64,000 nt of DNA from Bacteroides sp. GM023 (GCF_014750685.1 NZ_JAAXGE010000006.1:124001-188000), one strand, 5' to 3'. Shown: positions 1 to 12,870, counted from the stretch's first letter. The notes: generated by a model not told the origin, from the sequence alone. Made by a program: numbers and translations.

Positions 1-3000
1 GAGTAGATAATTACGTCGCGTTCGCTTCCCTGAAAACGTTCGACAGTATCAATCAGTATCCGGTTGAGTGCCGGAATACCTAATGTTTCTATTTCTTTTT
101 TGATAAGGGCTATCTGGCTACGGTAAGGAGTTATGACTCCCAATGTACGGGATTCATCAAAATGCTTCTGATTACTTTCATAAATCCGGGCGGCCAGTTC
201 GGCGACAATCCGGGCTTCCGAAGAGTTCACTTTTGCAGAGACTCCCACTCTCTCCGATATGGAAGGATAGAAAGCTACGCGGGAGATAAGTTCGGAATCT
301 TCCAACTGGTGAGGTAATCCGACAGGAATCAGGCGTCCGCCATAGAAAGCACGATTGGCAAATAAGGCTACTTCGGGATGCATACGGCCTTGACGGCAGA
401 GCATATCGTAAGAGCGATTAGCGGCAGATGATGTGTTATCAGCGATAACAGATGATGAACTGGCAACGATAGCAGACGATGAATTGACAGCGATAATAGA
501 TGATGAACTATCGGCAGAACAATTCCGGTAAAGACGTTCAAAGAGCGAGTCTTTCAGATTTGTCAGCCCAATAGAGAGCAACGCTTCATCATAAATAGCG
601 GATTGCTCCGTGTTTTGCAACACGACGGCAGGGAGTTGTTTATGGTCGCCAATCAGAATAAATTTATCAATGGCATTTCTATCATCCTCGCCACGGGCAC
701 AAAGGATACCTAACAATTGCGGCTCGAGTATTTGCGTGGCCTCATCTATGATGGCTACATTGAAATGTTTCAGACGGAAAAGTTCCGGTTTTCCGGAAAT
801 CGCGGCAACTGTTCCTACAATGATACGGCAGTTTCGGATACGTTCGTATACTTCCGAACGACGATTGCAGGACGATAGTTCGTTTTCTATCAAATGGTCA
901 CGGTAACTCTCGTCACATGATAATTCACTTCCGACACGGATAAAATCAACAGCGGGACGAATGGAAGCCAGCGACTTACATATTTCATCAACTGCCCGAT
1001 TAGTGTATGAAAGCAACAAAATCTGCGCTTCTTTATCAGCATGAAAAGTCTCTACCATCTTCTTCAGGGCACAGGAAGTCTTGCCCGTCCCCGGAGGGCC
1101 AACGAGAAGAAAATAATCTTGCGCGGCTTTCGCTTTCAGTGCAACACGGGCGAAGTCGTCTTCCGCTTGTGAAATAAGGGTATCTAATGATTCGTCAAAT
1201 TTCGGCGGACGTTGTGACAGCAACAGGTCACGACGTTCCTGTGTGGCAGAAAGATAAGCGTACAATCCCTGATACATGGAACGGAATGTCGTGTCCATCG
1301 TATCGTGCTCTATGGCATAAAGGCTTTCGGTAGGAAGCACGGAAGGATTCTGCTGTGTAGAACGCAGACGGATACCAATTTCATTATCTGTCAGATGCTC
1401 GATATTCCCTTTGAATACCATTTTGTTGGTTACATTATCCGTCTCACTGTTGCGTTCATACAGGATAATAGCATCGCCCTGACGGAAATTGGGAAGTACA
1501 TTTTGTATCCCATTGTCTATATTTTCTTCTTGCGGAGATTGTTGCGAAGATGCTTTCGAAGTTTCCTTCGGAGATACTTTTGAAAATACTTCCAGAGATA
1601 CTTTCGGAAATGTCTTCAGAGATTCCAATCGAGACTCACATTCTTCAGAACGAACCAATAATAAATGAGCTTTATGTTCGTCGGCAGCATGGTTTTCCTT
1701 GATTCGTAAATCATAGATAATTTCTCCTGCTTCGCACTTTTCCGCCAGTGTGGAAAGCCATAAAGAAGCAGCCCCTGTACGCCCTTCATAGTCTACATCA
1801 CCGGATTTAGAGGTATAGAGTTCCTTAGTCAGGAAATTATATACAGCATAGAAATATTTCTTTTCCAGTGGCGAAAGAGCTCTCAGTTTCTCTTGGAAGT
1901 TGTCGATAGACGGACGCAGATAGGTTTCCCAAAAGCGACCTTTCAGTCCACGTTCATTCAGGGTGGTAGCGTTTATTTCTGATAGTTTCTCTTCGGTATA
2001 TTCCAGGCTGTTCCGTAATTGGATACCGTATTCATTGGCAACAATCCGGTTTCGCAAATCAATTACCCGACGTACCATTGCCCAGGAAGGACGAGACGGA
2101 TACAAAAGCGGGTAACGGGTATAGAGCAGATAGGCTTTCACTTTCCGGTGGTCCATCCCCATTGAGTATTGGAGGACGGCTTGATAGAGAAGCATCTGCA
2201 CTTTATTATTTTCCTTGGGTTCCACTTTGCCACGGATGGCGTATTCATCCGCTTTGCCGGATTTCATTTCTATAAAGGATGACATATCCCGCTGCATATA
2301 GTCGAGACGTCCTTGCAATCCAAGTGCTTCGCAGATATAAGAAGGTTCGAGCACAGCGTCTGTCTTGTCGAGTTTGTATCCGGCGGCATGAAAAGTATCA
2401 TTCACAGTTTCACGGATATGCTCAAAGTGCAGTTTGCAGTCGTCGAAGAACTGGCGTTCTTTCTCCCTGTCCCGCAAATCGGGGCAGGCTGCCAATTCGA
2501 TAGGATAACGCCGGAAGGCTTTTTGCATACAAGTCCGGTAGTCGATATCTTCTTCGTCCTGTGCATGAATCCATTCATCCAGGAAAAGGTTGGCTATATT
2601 TCCCAGTAACAAAGGGCGGGCGTTTTCAATCGGCTGGAGACGGGACAGGTAATAATTTGCCGGATGATGTCCGTAGTCGCGGAAACACTCGGCAAGGGAA
2701 CTGATGTCAATCAGATAGTCCGGCTCGAGAACAATAAATGAAGGTGTCAACACTCCTTCATTATCAATAGCTACATCCAGGAGATTCACTTGGGCGTGAC
2801 GCCAAAGTAGCTTGCACGTTTCTGCAAATTCTTCATTAATCTGAGGGATATTGTAGCGGACAAGCAGAGATTTCTCCGAGACTTCATCCAACGGGGTGAC
2901 ATACAGATATTGTTCGTCGGCATATTGAAAGCAAACACGCATCCGTTGTACCCGTTCACGGGCAGGTGGCGCAATTATGTAGGTAGCGTCCGCACGTGGC

Positions 3001-3380
3001 AGCAAGCGATAGAGTGTATCCGGTATATCTTCGTCCGAGAGTTTACGGACTAGGAAAGCCAGTGTTTTGGCATCCCGCAGCAGGTTCTCCCTGGTCGGTT
3101 CGAGACGACGGTTCAGTATTTGATTGGAAGTCAGGCGGAAAGTATGCAGCCTGTTCTGCTCGCCTGCCGAAAGGTCTATCTTTGCGGCGATAAAGCTGAT
3201 ACGGGCGGAAAGGTCAGTCATTTGCAGACTTTCGTTCTGCATTTGTGAACGGCAAATGCGTTCCAGCAAGTCACGCATTTGCTTGTATCCTACGGCAAGC
3301 CGGGCATCTTCCGCCCGGCAAACGGCTAAAAGTAATTCATAAGATTCTATCGCTTCACTCTTCTGACAAGGCAATTTCAT
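1..3380 (-). CDS. PD-(D/E)XK nuclease-superfamily I DNA helicase fusion (partial, C-terminus off the left edge)
   Basis: The frame is open from an ATG at 3380 to the window edge (about 1126 codons seen). Around residue 360 the stretch QGRLDYMQ...FIEMKSG fits a PD-(D/E)XK (Cas4/RecB-type) nuclease core. From about residue 760 there is a UvrD/Dna2/Upf1-like motor: Walker A LVGPPGTGKTS, Walker B IIDEATQ near 878, GDHKQLP, QGRMHPE near 998, and DTVERFQGSERD at the edge. The family (Dna2-like nuclease-helicases) acts in DNA repair or replication; the substrate here is not known. The start lies 26 bp inside tatC, which suggests translational coupling in a tatA-tatC-helicase unit. An ATG at 3340 is followed almost at once by a stop and was discarded. 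A serine-rich repeat insert lies between the GDHKQLP and RMHP motifs. Confidence 0.85.
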   Translation of the reverse strand, partial: MKLPCQKSEAIESYELLLAVCRAEDARLAVGYKQMRDLLERICRSQMQNESLQMTDLSARISFIAAKIDLSAGEQNRLHTFRLTSNQILNRRLEPTRENLLRDAKTLAFLVRKLSDEDIPDTLYRLLPRADATYIIAPPARERVQRMRVCFQYADEQYLYVTPLDEVSEKSLLVRYNIPQINEEFAETCKLLWRHAQVNLLDVAIDNEGVLTPSFIVLEPDYLIDISSLAECFRDYGHHPANYYLSRLQPIENARPLLLGNIANLFLDEWIHAQDEEDIDYRTCMQKAFRRYPIELAACPDLRDREKERQFFDDCKLHFEHIRETVNDTFHAAGYKLDKTDAVLEPSYICEALGLQGRLDYMQRDMSSFIEMKSGKADEYAIRGKVEPKENNKVQMLLYQAVLQYSMGMDHRKVKAYLLYTRYPLLYPSRPSWAMVRRVIDLRNRIVANEYGIQLRNSLEYTEEKLSEINATTLNERGLKGRFWETYLRPSIDNFQEKLRALSPLEKKYFYAVYNFLTKELYTSKSGDVDYEGRTGAASLWLSTLAEKCEAGEIIYDLRIKENHAADEHKAHLLLVRSEECESRLESLKTFPKVSLEVFSKVSPKETSKASSQQSPQEENIDNGIQNVLPNFRQGDAIILYERNSETDNVTNKMVFKGNIEHLTDNEIGIRLRSTQQNPSVLPTESLYAIEHDTMDTTFRSMYQGLYAYLSATQERRDLLLSQRPPKFDESLDTLISQAEDDFARVALKAKAAQDYFLLVGPPGTGKTSCALKKMVETFHADKEAQILLLSYTNRAVDEICKSLASIRPAVDFIRVGSELSCDESYRDHLIENELSSCNRRSEVYERIRNCRIIVGTVAAISGKPELFRLKHFNVAIIDEATQILEPQLLGILCARGEDDRNAIDKFILIGDHKQLPAVVLQNTEQSAIYDEALLSIGLTNLKDSLFERLYRNCSADSSSSIIAVNSSSAIVASSSSVIADNTSSAANRSYDMLCRQGRMHPEVALFANRAFYGGRLIPVGLPHQLEDSELISRVAFYPSISERVGVSAKVNSSEARIVAELAARIYESNQKHFDESRTLGVITPYRSQIALIKKEIETLGIPALNRILIDTVERFQGSERDVIIY
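426..521. repeat. 24-bp tandem repeat coding for serine-rich octapeptides inside the helicase
   Basis: Four imperfect 24-bp units start at 426, 450, 474 and 498. On the minus strand they read in frame as octapeptides such as SSSIIAVN, SSSAIVAS and SSSVIADN. They fall between conserved helicase motifs, where other members have a short linker. It looks like a coding minisatellite. Confidence 0.8.
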
Positions 3381-4179
3381 CTTCTATTTCTTCTTCTGTT
3401 TTCTTCTTGTCCTTTATCATCAGGATACTCATTTCATAGAGTAGATAAAGTGGAATAGCTACGACGCTCAATGTGAACGGGTCGCCTGTCGGAGTGATGA
3501 TGGCAGCAGCTATCACGATAACAACAACCGCATGGCGACGGTATTTCCGTAAGAAGGACTTGTTGACTACTCCCATCAATGAAAGCAACCATGTCACTAA
3601 TGGTAATTCAAAAGCCAGTCCCATGCATAGAATCAGCATCATGAAATTGTCAATATAGGAATTGAGTGACAGGATGTTCTCCACTTCCGAACTTAACTGA
3701 TAAGTGGACAGGAAACGGAGAGTCAACGGATAAACCATGAAATAACCCAGCAAGACACCGATAAAGAACATCACCGTCCCGATGGTTAATGCCTTGCGCA
3801 CTCCTTTCCTTTCGCTGGGATAAAGGGCAGGGCCGATAAAACGCCATATTTCAAAGAAAATATAGGGCATGGCAGTCACTACCGACATCCAAAAGGCTGT
3901 CGACATATGGATAAAGAAGGGAGCGGCCAGGTTAATATTGACCAGCTTCACATAAAATTCTTGTGTGAAAAAGTCGTCGGTCAGGTCGAATGTCTGCCCG
4001 ATATGACGTAATAAATCGTAGAATATGAAATCATTGTGGCAGGGTGCCAGGATCACATGATCGAAAAGATAGGGCATCGCAATAAAGTAACCTATCGCTA
4101 ATACAAACCAAACTCCGATCACCCGAAAAAGTACCTTGCGCAGTTCATCCAAATGATCCCAAAAGGTCATTTCTGCCAT
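3355..4179 (-). CDS. tatC: Sec-independent protein translocase TatC
   Basis: This 274-residue membrane protein is the substrate-receptor subunit of the twin-arginine translocase, which moves folded proteins across the inner membrane. The N-terminal FWDHLDELRK matches the conserved TatC cytoplasmic motif, and about six hydrophobic segments follow (for example residues 15-35, 95-115, 135-160 and 185-240). The end is acidic and charged (KKKTEEEIEDE). It lies 11 bp downstream of tatA in the same orientation, the usual minimal Bacteroidetes arrangement with no tatB. Its 3' end overlaps the nuclease-helicase start by 26 bp. The length is typical for the family. Confidence 0.95.
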   Translation of the reverse strand: MAEMTFWDHLDELRKVLFRVIGVWFVLAIGYFIAMPYLFDHVILAPCHNDFIFYDLLRHIGQTFDLTDDFFTQEFYVKLVNINLAAPFFIHMSTAFWMSVVTAMPYIFFEIWRFIGPALYPSERKGVRKALTIGTVMFFIGVLLGYFMVYPLTLRFLSTYQLSSEVENILSLNSYIDNFMMLILCMGLAFELPLVTWLLSLMGVVNKSFLRKYRRHAVVVIVIAAAIITPTGDPFTLSVVAIPLYLLYEMSILMIKDKKKTEEEIEDEIALSEE

Positions 4180-4190
4180 CCGTACTTGTT

Positions 4191-4409
4191 TTACTTACTT
4201 GAGTCTGCCGGTTTGTCCAGGTCTTCTTTTGCCTTATTTATTTCTTCCTTTGCATCGTTCACTCCATCTTTGAAGCTCTTCACTCCCTTACCTAAGCCGC
4301 GCATCAGTTCAGGAATTTTCTTTCCACCAAAGAGCAGGAGAATAACTAAAGCTATAATAATCCATTCGGAACCACTAGGCAGGAAACCTAATAATAATAA
4401 GTTTGTCAT
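4191..4409 (-). CDS. tatA: Twin-arginine translocase subunit TatA
   Basis: This small single-spanning membrane protein oligomerises to form the Tat translocation pore. It has a short N-terminus, a hydrophobic helix ([12 protein letters not shown]), then the [16 protein letters not shown] hinge and an amphipathic helix, ending in a charged tail. That is the TatA/TatE pattern. I place the start at the ATG at 4409 (72 residues). A longer reading from 4448 needs a TTG codon and would run into the promoter -7 box. It is the first gene of a tatA-tatC transcription unit. Confidence 0.93.
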   Translation of the reverse strand: MTNLLLLGFLPSGSEWIIIALVILLLFGGKKIPELMRGLGKGVKSFKDGVNDAKEEINKAKEDLDKPADSSK

Positions 4410-4445
4410 AAGTTTATTTGATAAAGAGGTTTTTATTAGTTGGTG

Positions 4446-4453
4446 CAAATATA
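4446..4453 (-). promoter_or_regulatory. Bacteroides-type -7 box for tatA
   Basis: The minus strand reads TATATTTG, matching TAnnTTTG, 37 bp before the tatA ATG. No clear TTTG -33 box was found at the expected spacing, so the assignment is moderate. Confidence 0.55.
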
Positions 4454-4461
4454 AAGAAAAA

Positions 4462-4539
4462 CGGTAAACTATGAACGGTAACAGTGAATAAATTATGTAA
4501 TTCCAACATCATTCATCGTTTGCAGTTCATGGTTTACCG
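4462..4539. repeat. Inverted repeat with 15-bp arms between murF-alr and tatA
   Basis: Arms at 4462-4476 (CGGTAAACTATGAAC) and 4525-4539 (GTTCATGGTTTACCG) are complementary at 14 of 15 positions across a 48-nt loop. The pair sits after the murF-alr stop codon and just upstream of the tatA promoter, so it could act as a terminator or be a dispersed palindrome. It shares the GAAC/GGT wording of the inverted repeat at 52811. Confidence 0.7.
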
Positions 4540-4561
4540 TCTGCTTTCGGCTATCTATATC

Positions 4562-7077
<2,516 letters not shown>

Positions 7078-7102
<25 letters not shown>

Positions 7103-8079
7103 AGTTCTGTTTCTTTTTGAAAATCTAAGTACGGGTATTTTCCGATAAGTCGTTCTATTTTTAACACTATTTGTCCTAAAAAGCGTTGATACGCCTCTGA
7201 AGCGGGGTGAAAGGGCTTATGAGCCAAGTCCCGACGGATGTCTTCGACCTCTGTCATAACCTGCTTTGTGTCAGCGGAAAAGAAGGTCTCTGAGAAGCGT
7301 TCCCACAAGTAGCGGATAGCCAATGGGGACGGATGCAGCATATCGTCCGCATAAAAGCGATAATCACGCAATTCGTCCAGTACTATTTCATAAGAAGGAA
7401 AATAAAACAAGTGCTGCGGGAAGAGTTGTTGTAAACGGTCGATAGCTAGTAACAGAGTGGATTTGCTTAACTGGTTGGCATGCATCCCGTCGCGAATGTG
7501 GCGGATGGGGCTTACCGTAAACAGAATCTTCAGGTTCGGATTGCGGGCTGCCAGACTGGTAATCAGTGAGGTGTATTCGTCTACTATCTCATCTACCGGA
7601 AGAATTCTGCGGTTAAAGCTGTTCTCGGGTAGTTTATGGCAATTGGAAACAACCTTTCCCGTTTCTTTTTGTTCATAGACATAAGCTGTTCCGAAAGTCA
7701 GCATCAGCCAGTCCAGCTTCAGCAAAGTTTGATGGGCTTGCTGAAGTCGCTCGTTGATATGCTGCAAGGTTTCTTCCGGGGTGGATGCGGAAAAGAAGCC
7801 ATGATGCATAGGGCTATGCCATAGCCCCCGATAAGCAAACAGGTCTTTCTCCATGTATTCTTTTTTCGTTGCAATCTCCCGCAAAGCGGATGAGATAGAT
7901 AAAGGATTATAGAGAATACCGAAAGGATTCAGTTCCAACTGGAATTTGGCATCCGACAACAAGGCTCCTATATTTTCGGCGAAACAAGACCCCATCAAAA
8001 GTATATGGTCTGTATGGCGGATTGGCGGAAGCCCGGCGGGCAATTCCACAGATGTTTGAAAGTTCATATGATTTTCCAT
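7078..8079 (-). CDS. GSCFA domain-containing protein
   Basis: This protein of about 333 residues carries the name-giving motif GSCFAEN near residues 30-36, and has [21 protein letters not shown] and [18 protein letters not shown] blocks. The family resembles SGNH/GDSL hydrolases; its reaction and substrate are unknown. No signal peptide is visible. I chose the ATG at 8079; ATG 8067 is also possible. The longer frame from 8103 needs a TTG inside the divergent promoter. It is the first gene of a unit with murF-alr, whose start codon lies inside this gene's 3' end, which hints at an envelope-related role. Confidence 0.88.
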
Positions 8080-8100
8080 CACTTTATTACATTTCGTATG

Positions 8101-8129
8101 CAAAAGTATACTTTCTTTTCGTACTTTTG
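8101..8129. promoter_or_regulatory. Divergent promoter pair for the GSCFA gene and dxs
   Basis: TACTTTTG occurs on the minus strand at 8101-8108 (toward the GSCFA gene) and on the plus strand at 8122-8129 (toward dxs). Both match the Bacteroides -7 consensus TAnnTTTG. The two boxes are 13 bp apart, so polymerase probably cannot occupy both at once. Confidence 0.7.
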
Positions 8130-8148
8130 CACTAAATTTCCTAGAATC

Positions 8149-10053
8149 ATGAATAGTGAACCGATATATAACTTGCTAAACTCCATTAATTACCCCGAAG
8201 ACCTACGAAAGCTAAGCGTAGAACAACTGCCGGAAGTATGCGATGAACTAAGGCAAGACATTATTAAAGAACTCTGCTGCAACCCGGGGCATTTTGCCGC
8301 CAGTCTTGGGACAGTGGAACTGACTGTAGCCCTGCACTACATCTACAATACGCCTTATGACCGTATTGTATGGGATGTGGGACATCAGGCTTACGGCCAT
8401 AAAATTCTGACAGGACGTCGTGAAGCTTTTTCTACCAACCGGAAGTTTGGTGGAATCCGCCCTTTCCCATCACCGGAAGAGAGCGAATATGATACTTTCA
8501 CGTGCGGACACGCTTCAAACTCTATCTCCGCCGCTCTCGGTATGGCCGTTGCCGCCGCGCAAAAAGGAGATTCCAAACGCCATGTGGTAGCCATCATCGG
8601 TGATGGTTCTATGAGTGGCGGACTGGCTTTCGAAGGACTGAATAACGCATCCGTCACTCCGAACAACCTGCTTATTATCCTGAATGATAACGATATGGCC
8701 ATCGACCGCAGTGTCGGCGGCATGAAGCAGTATCTTTTCAATCTGACGACTTCCAACCGTTACAACCAGCTACGTTTCAGAATGTCACGCGTGCTGTTCA
8801 AGCTCGGTATCCTGAACGAGGACCGCCGCAAGGCACTGATACGTTTCGGCAACAGTCTGAAGTCAATGGCTGCACAGCAACAGAATATTTTCGAGGGGAT
8901 GAATATCCGTTATTTCGGTCCGATAGACGGGCACGATATAAGGAATCTCGCCCGGGTATTGCATGATATTAAAGATTTGCAGGGACCCAAAATCCTGCAT
9001 TTGCACACTATAAAAGGAAAAGGATTCGCTCCGGCGGAAGAACATGCCACCGAATGGCATGCTCCGGGGAAGTTCGACCCCGTCACCGGTGAGCGTTTTA
9101 TTGCCAACACGGAAGGAATGCCACCTCTTTTTCAGGATGTATTCGGAAATACATTGGTAGAGTTGGCTGAAGCCAATCCGAAGATTGTCGGTGTGACTCC
9201 TGCCATGCCCAGTGGCTGTTCGATGAATATACTGATGGAGAAAATGCCGAAACGGGCATTTGATGTCGGTATTGCCGAGGGGCATGCCGTTACTTTCTCC
9301 GGCGGTATGGCAAAGGACGGGTTGATACCGTTCTGCAATATTTATTCTTCTTTCTTGCAGCGGGCGCATGATAATATTATCCATGACGTAGCGATACAGA
9401 ATCTTCCTGTGGTATTGTGTCTCGACCGTGCCGGACTGGTTGGCGAGGATGGCCCTACACATCACGGAGCTTTCGATATGGCTTGCCTGCGTCCGATACC
9501 CAATCTGACTATTTCTTCGCCAATGGACGAACACGAGTTACGTCGATTGATGTACACGGCACAGTTGCCGGATAAGGGTCCGTTCGTTATCCGTTATCCG
9601 AGGGGACGTGGAGTTCTGGTGGACTGGGAATGTCCGCTGGAAGAGATTCCGGTAGGGAAAGGAAGGAAGTTGAAGGATGGCGAAGACCTTGCGGTGATTA
9701 CAATCGGCCCGATAGGAAATACGGCTGCCCGTGCCATTGCCAAGGCGGAAGCCGAGCTTGGCAAATCCATCGGCCATTACGATTTGCGTTTCCTGAAACC
9801 GCTGGATGAAGAGTTGCTGCACGAAGTAGCCCGCAAATTCGAGCGTATCCTTACCATTGAAGATGGTATCATCAGAGGGGGTATGGGTAGCGCTGTCCTT
9901 GAATTTATGGCGGACAATGAATACAAGCCGACCGTGAAGCGTATCGGCATCCCCAATATATTTGTGGAACATGGTTCGGTGAATGAGCTTTATCATGTCT
10001 GCGGCATGGACGAGGAAGGTATTCTGACTAAAATAAAAGAATTTATCAATTGA
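8149..10053 (+). CDS. dxs: 1-deoxy-D-xylulose-5-phosphate synthase
   Basis: DXS condenses pyruvate and glyceraldehyde 3-phosphate with thiamine diphosphate, the first step of the MEP isoprenoid pathway. The 634-residue reading has the ThDP/Mg motif [16 protein letters not shown], the CGHASN motif, and the second-domain [15 protein letters not shown] block. The start at 8149 gives [10 protein letters not shown] and a typical family length, and lies 20 bp past a -7 box. The longer frame from 8005 overlaps the divergent GSCFA gene and was rejected. trkA begins one base after the stop. Confidence 0.96.
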   Translation: MNSEPIYNLLNSINYPEDLRKLSVEQLPEVCDELRQDIIKELCCNPGHFAASLGTVELTVALHYIYNTPYDRIVWDVGHQAYGHKILTGRREAFSTNRKFGGIRPFPSPEESEYDTFTCGHASNSISAALGMAVAAAQKGDSKRHVVAIIGDGSMSGGLAFEGLNNASVTPNNLLIILNDNDMAIDRSVGGMKQYLFNLTTSNRYNQLRFRMSRVLFKLGILNEDRRKALIRFGNSLKSMAAQQQNIFEGMNIRYFGPIDGHDIRNLARVLHDIKDLQGPKILHLHTIKGKGFAPAEEHATEWHAPGKFDPVTGERFIANTEGMPPLFQDVFGNTLVELAEANPKIVGVTPAMPSGCSMNILMEKMPKRAFDVGIAEGHAVTFSGGMAKDGLIPFCNIYSSFLQRAHDNIIHDVAIQNLPVVLCLDRAGLVGEDGPTHHGAFDMACLRPIPNLTISSPMDEHELRRLMYTAQLPDKGPFVIRYPRGRGVLVDWECPLEEIPVGKGRKLKDGEDLAVITIGPIGNTAARAIAKAEAELGKSIGHYDLRFLKPLDEELLHEVARKFERILTIEDGIIRGGMGSAVLEFMADNEYKPTVKRIGIPNIFVEHGSVNELYHVCGMDEEGILTKIKEFIN

Positions 10054-10054
10054 C

Positions 10055-11395
10055 ATGAAGATTATTATTGCCGGTGCCGGCAACGTAGGCACCCATTTGG
10101 CCAAACTGTTATCGCGCGAAAAGCAAGATATTATCCTGATGGATGATGACGAAGATAAACTGAGTGCCCTTAGCGCTAACTTCGACTTGCTGACAGTGAC
10201 CGCCTCTCCTTCTTCTATCTCCGGTTTAAAAGAGGTAGGTGTCAAAGAAGCCGACTTGTTTATCGCAGTCACCCCGGACGAAAGCCGTAACATGACCGCC
10301 TGTATGCTGGCTACCAACCTCGGAGCTAAAAAGACGGTGGCACGTATCGACAACTACGAATATCTTCTGCCCAAGAATAAAGAGTTCTTCCAAAAGTTGG
10401 GAGTGGACTCACTGATTTATCCGGAAATGTTGGCTGCCAAAGAAATCGTATCTTCCATGCGCATGAGTTGGGTACGCCAATGGTGGGAATTCTGCGGCGG
10501 CGCTCTCGTACTGATTGGTACGAAGATGCGCGAAAAAGCAGAGATTCTGAATATCCCTCTTTATGAACTGGGTGCACCGGATATCCCTTATCACGTAGTA
10601 GCCATCAAACGCGGTACGGAAACGATTATCCCGCGTGGAGACGATGTGATTAAATTGCATGATATTGTTTACTTCACTACCACCCGTAAATATATTCCTT
10701 ATATACGTAAGATTGCCGGCAAGGAAGATTATGCCGACGTGCGCAACGTGATGATTATGGGCGGAAGCCGCATCGCCGTCCGTACCGCACAATACGTGCC
10801 TGACTATATGCAGGTGAAAATCGTAGATAACGACATCAACCGCTGTAACCGCTTGACAGAATTATTGGATGACAAAACAATGATTATCAACGGTGACGGC
10901 CGCGACATGGACCTTCTTATCGAAGAAGGACTGAAGAATACCGAAGCCTTCGTTGCCCTGACCGGAAATTCCGAAACGAATATCCTGGCTTGTCTTGCCG
11001 CCAAACGCATGGGCGTGGAAAAGACAGTGGCGGAAGTGGAGAATATAGACTATATCGGCATGGCAGAAAGTCTTGACATCGGTACCGTTATCAATAAGAA
11101 GATGATTGCCGCCAGCCATATTTATCAAATGATGCTGGACGCTGACGTTTCCAATGTGAAATGTCTTACATTTGCCAATGCGGATGTTGCAGAGTTTACT
11201 GTGCCTGCCGGAGCAAAAATAACCAAACATCTAATCAAAGACCTGGGACTCCCGAAAGGAACTACCATCGGTGGTATGATTCGCAACGGAGAAGGAATAC
11301 TGGTTACCGGTGATACGCTGATTCAGCCGGGCGACCATGTAGTGGTATTCTGCTTGAGTATGATGATTAAGAAAATCGAGAAATTCTTTAATTAG
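10055..11395 (+). CDS. trkA: Trk potassium uptake system peripheral protein TrkA
   Basis: This 446-residue cytoplasmic protein gates the TrkH channel by nucleotide binding. It has two tandem RCK units. The first begins KIIIAGAGNVGTHLA, a Rossmann NAD-binding loop, with the first RCK_C near residues 140-220. The second begins near residue 230 with MIMGGSRIAVRTAQ, and a second RCK_C closes the protein. It starts one base after the dxs stop and is 23 bp before trkH, so dxs-trkA-trkH is likely a single transcript. Confidence 0.95.
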   Translation: MKIIIAGAGNVGTHLAKLLSREKQDIILMDDDEDKLSALSANFDLLTVTASPSSISGLKEVGVKEADLFIAVTPDESRNMTACMLATNLGAKKTVARIDNYEYLLPKNKEFFQKLGVDSLIYPEMLAAKEIVSSMRMSWVRQWWEFCGGALVLIGTKMREKAEILNIPLYELGAPDIPYHVVAIKRGTETIIPRGDDVIKLHDIVYFTTTRKYIPYIRKIAGKEDYADVRNVMIMGGSRIAVRTAQYVPDYMQVKIVDNDINRCNRLTELLDDKTMIINGDGRDMDLLIEEGLKNTEAFVALTGNSETNILACLAAKRMGVEKTVAEVENIDYIGMAESLDIGTVINKKMIAASHIYQMMLDADVSNVKCLTFANADVAEFTVPAGAKITKHLIKDLGLPKGTTIGGMIRNGEGILVTGDTLIQPGDHVVVFCLSMMIKKIEKFFN

Positions 11396-11418
11396 GTATT
11401 AAGTATCAGGTATTATTT

Positions 11419-12870
11419 ATGATTAATTCAAAGATGATATTCCGGATTTTGGGCTTTCTGCTGCTCATAGAAACAGTTATGTTGCTATGTTGTAGCGTTG
11501 TCTCTCTTTTCTACAAAGAGGATGATTTGCAAAGCTTCCTGATTTCATCAGCTATCACAGCCAGTATCGGTTTTATATTGCTCGCCATCGGCAAAGGTGC
11601 GGTGAAATCACTTAACCGCCGTGACGGATATGTCATTGTCAGTGCAGCATGGGTTACGTTCTCCCTCTTCGGAATGTTACCTTATTATATAGGAGGATAT
11701 ATCCCAAGTGTCACCGACGCATTCTTTGAAACCATGTCCGGTTTCAGCAGTACGGGTGCCACTATCCTGAATAATATCGAATCAATGCCCCACGGAATAC
11801 TCTTTTGGCGTGCCATGACACAATGGATAGGCGGTTTGGGTATTGTATTCTTTACCATTGCCGTTCTGCCTATCTTCGGTGTAGGCGGTATCCAGGTATT
11901 TGCCGCAGAAGCCAGTGGCCCTACTCACGACAAAGTACACCCCCGTATTGGCATTACCGCCAAATGGATTTGGGGAATCTATGCCGGCATGACGGGAACA
12001 TTGATTGTACTGTTAGTATTCGGTGGTATGGGAATATTCGACAGTATATGCCACGCCTTCACAACGACCAGTACCGGCGGCTTCTCTACCAAACAGGCTA
12101 GTATTGAGTATTACCACTCTCCTTATATAGATTATGTTATCTCTATCTTCATGTTTCTGTCAGGTATCAACTTCACGCTGCTGCTGTTAATGTTTAATGG
12201 TAAGATAAAGAAGTTTATCCACGACGCGGAACTGAAGTTTTATTTTATTTGTGTTTCCTTCTTCACGATATTTATTGCTGCCTGGCTCCACCTGACTTCT
12301 ACGATGGGTGTGGAAGAAGCATTCCGCAAATCACTCTTCCAAGTGATTTCATTGCAGACTTCCACGGGATTTGCCACAGCCGACTATATGCTTTGGCCTT
12401 CCATTCTTTGGGGCTGCCTTCTCATTGTAATGATTATCGGAGCTTGTGCAGGCAGTACAACAGGTGGTATCAAGTGTATCCGCATGGTTATCCTGTTCAA
12501 AGTAGTAAAAAATGAATTCAAACATATCCTGCATCCTAATGCCATACTTCCAGTACGGGTAAACAAGCAGGTTATCTCCCCTTCCATCCAATCGACAGTA
12601 CTGGCCTTCACCTTTTTGTATACGGTCATTGCCCTTATCAGCATACTTGTCATGATGGGTCTTGGAGTCGGTTTCCTGGAATCAGTGGGGACAGTTATCT
12701 CAAGTATGGGTAATATGGGACCGGGACTTGGTACCTGCGGCCCTGCTTTTTCATGGAGTGAGTTACCCGACGCTGCCAAATGGCTGCTTTCTTTCTTGAT
12801 GCTTTTAGGACGTTTGGAATTATTTACAGTGCTATTGCTCTTTACTTCTGACTTTTGGAAGAAAAACTAA
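11419..12870 (+). CDS. trkH: Trk potassium transporter TrkH
   Basis: This 483-residue inner-membrane potassium channel subunit pairs with TrkA. Repeated membrane-pore-membrane units are visible, with selectivity-filter-like stretches SGFSSTGAT, TTTSTGGFST, LQTSTGFAT and SSMGNMGPG, the four pseudo-repeats of TrkH/KtrB proteins. AGSTTGGIKCIR, in the third-repeat region, is also typical. The gene follows trkA by 23 bp. The unit ends in a stretch without an obvious strong hairpin. Confidence 0.95.
   Translation: MINSKMIFRILGFLLLIETVMLLCCSVVSLFYKEDDLQSFLISSAITASIGFILLAIGKGAVKSLNRRDGYVIVSAAWVTFSLFGMLPYYIGGYIPSVTDAFFETMSGFSSTGATILNNIESMPHGILFWRAMTQWIGGLGIVFFTIAVLPIFGVGGIQVFAAEASGPTHDKVHPRIGITAKWIWGIYAGMTGTLIVLLVFGGMGIFDSICHAFTTTSTGGFSTKQASIEYYHSPYIDYVISIFMFLSGINFTLLLLMFNGKIKKFIHDAELKFYFICVSFFTIFIAAWLHLTSTMGVEEAFRKSLFQVISLQTSTGFATADYMLWPSILWGCLLIVMIIGACAGSTTGGIKCIRMVILFKVVKNEFKHILHPNAILPVRVNKQVISPSIQSTVLAFTFLYTVIALISILVMMGLGVGFLESVGTVISSMGNMGPGLGTCGPAFSWSELPDAAKWLLSFLMLLGRLELFTVLLLFTSDFWKKN

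Noticed and set aside
8005-8148. A longer N-terminus for dxs
   Set aside because: It would overlap the divergent GSCFA gene and both promoters, and adds residues absent from the DXS family.
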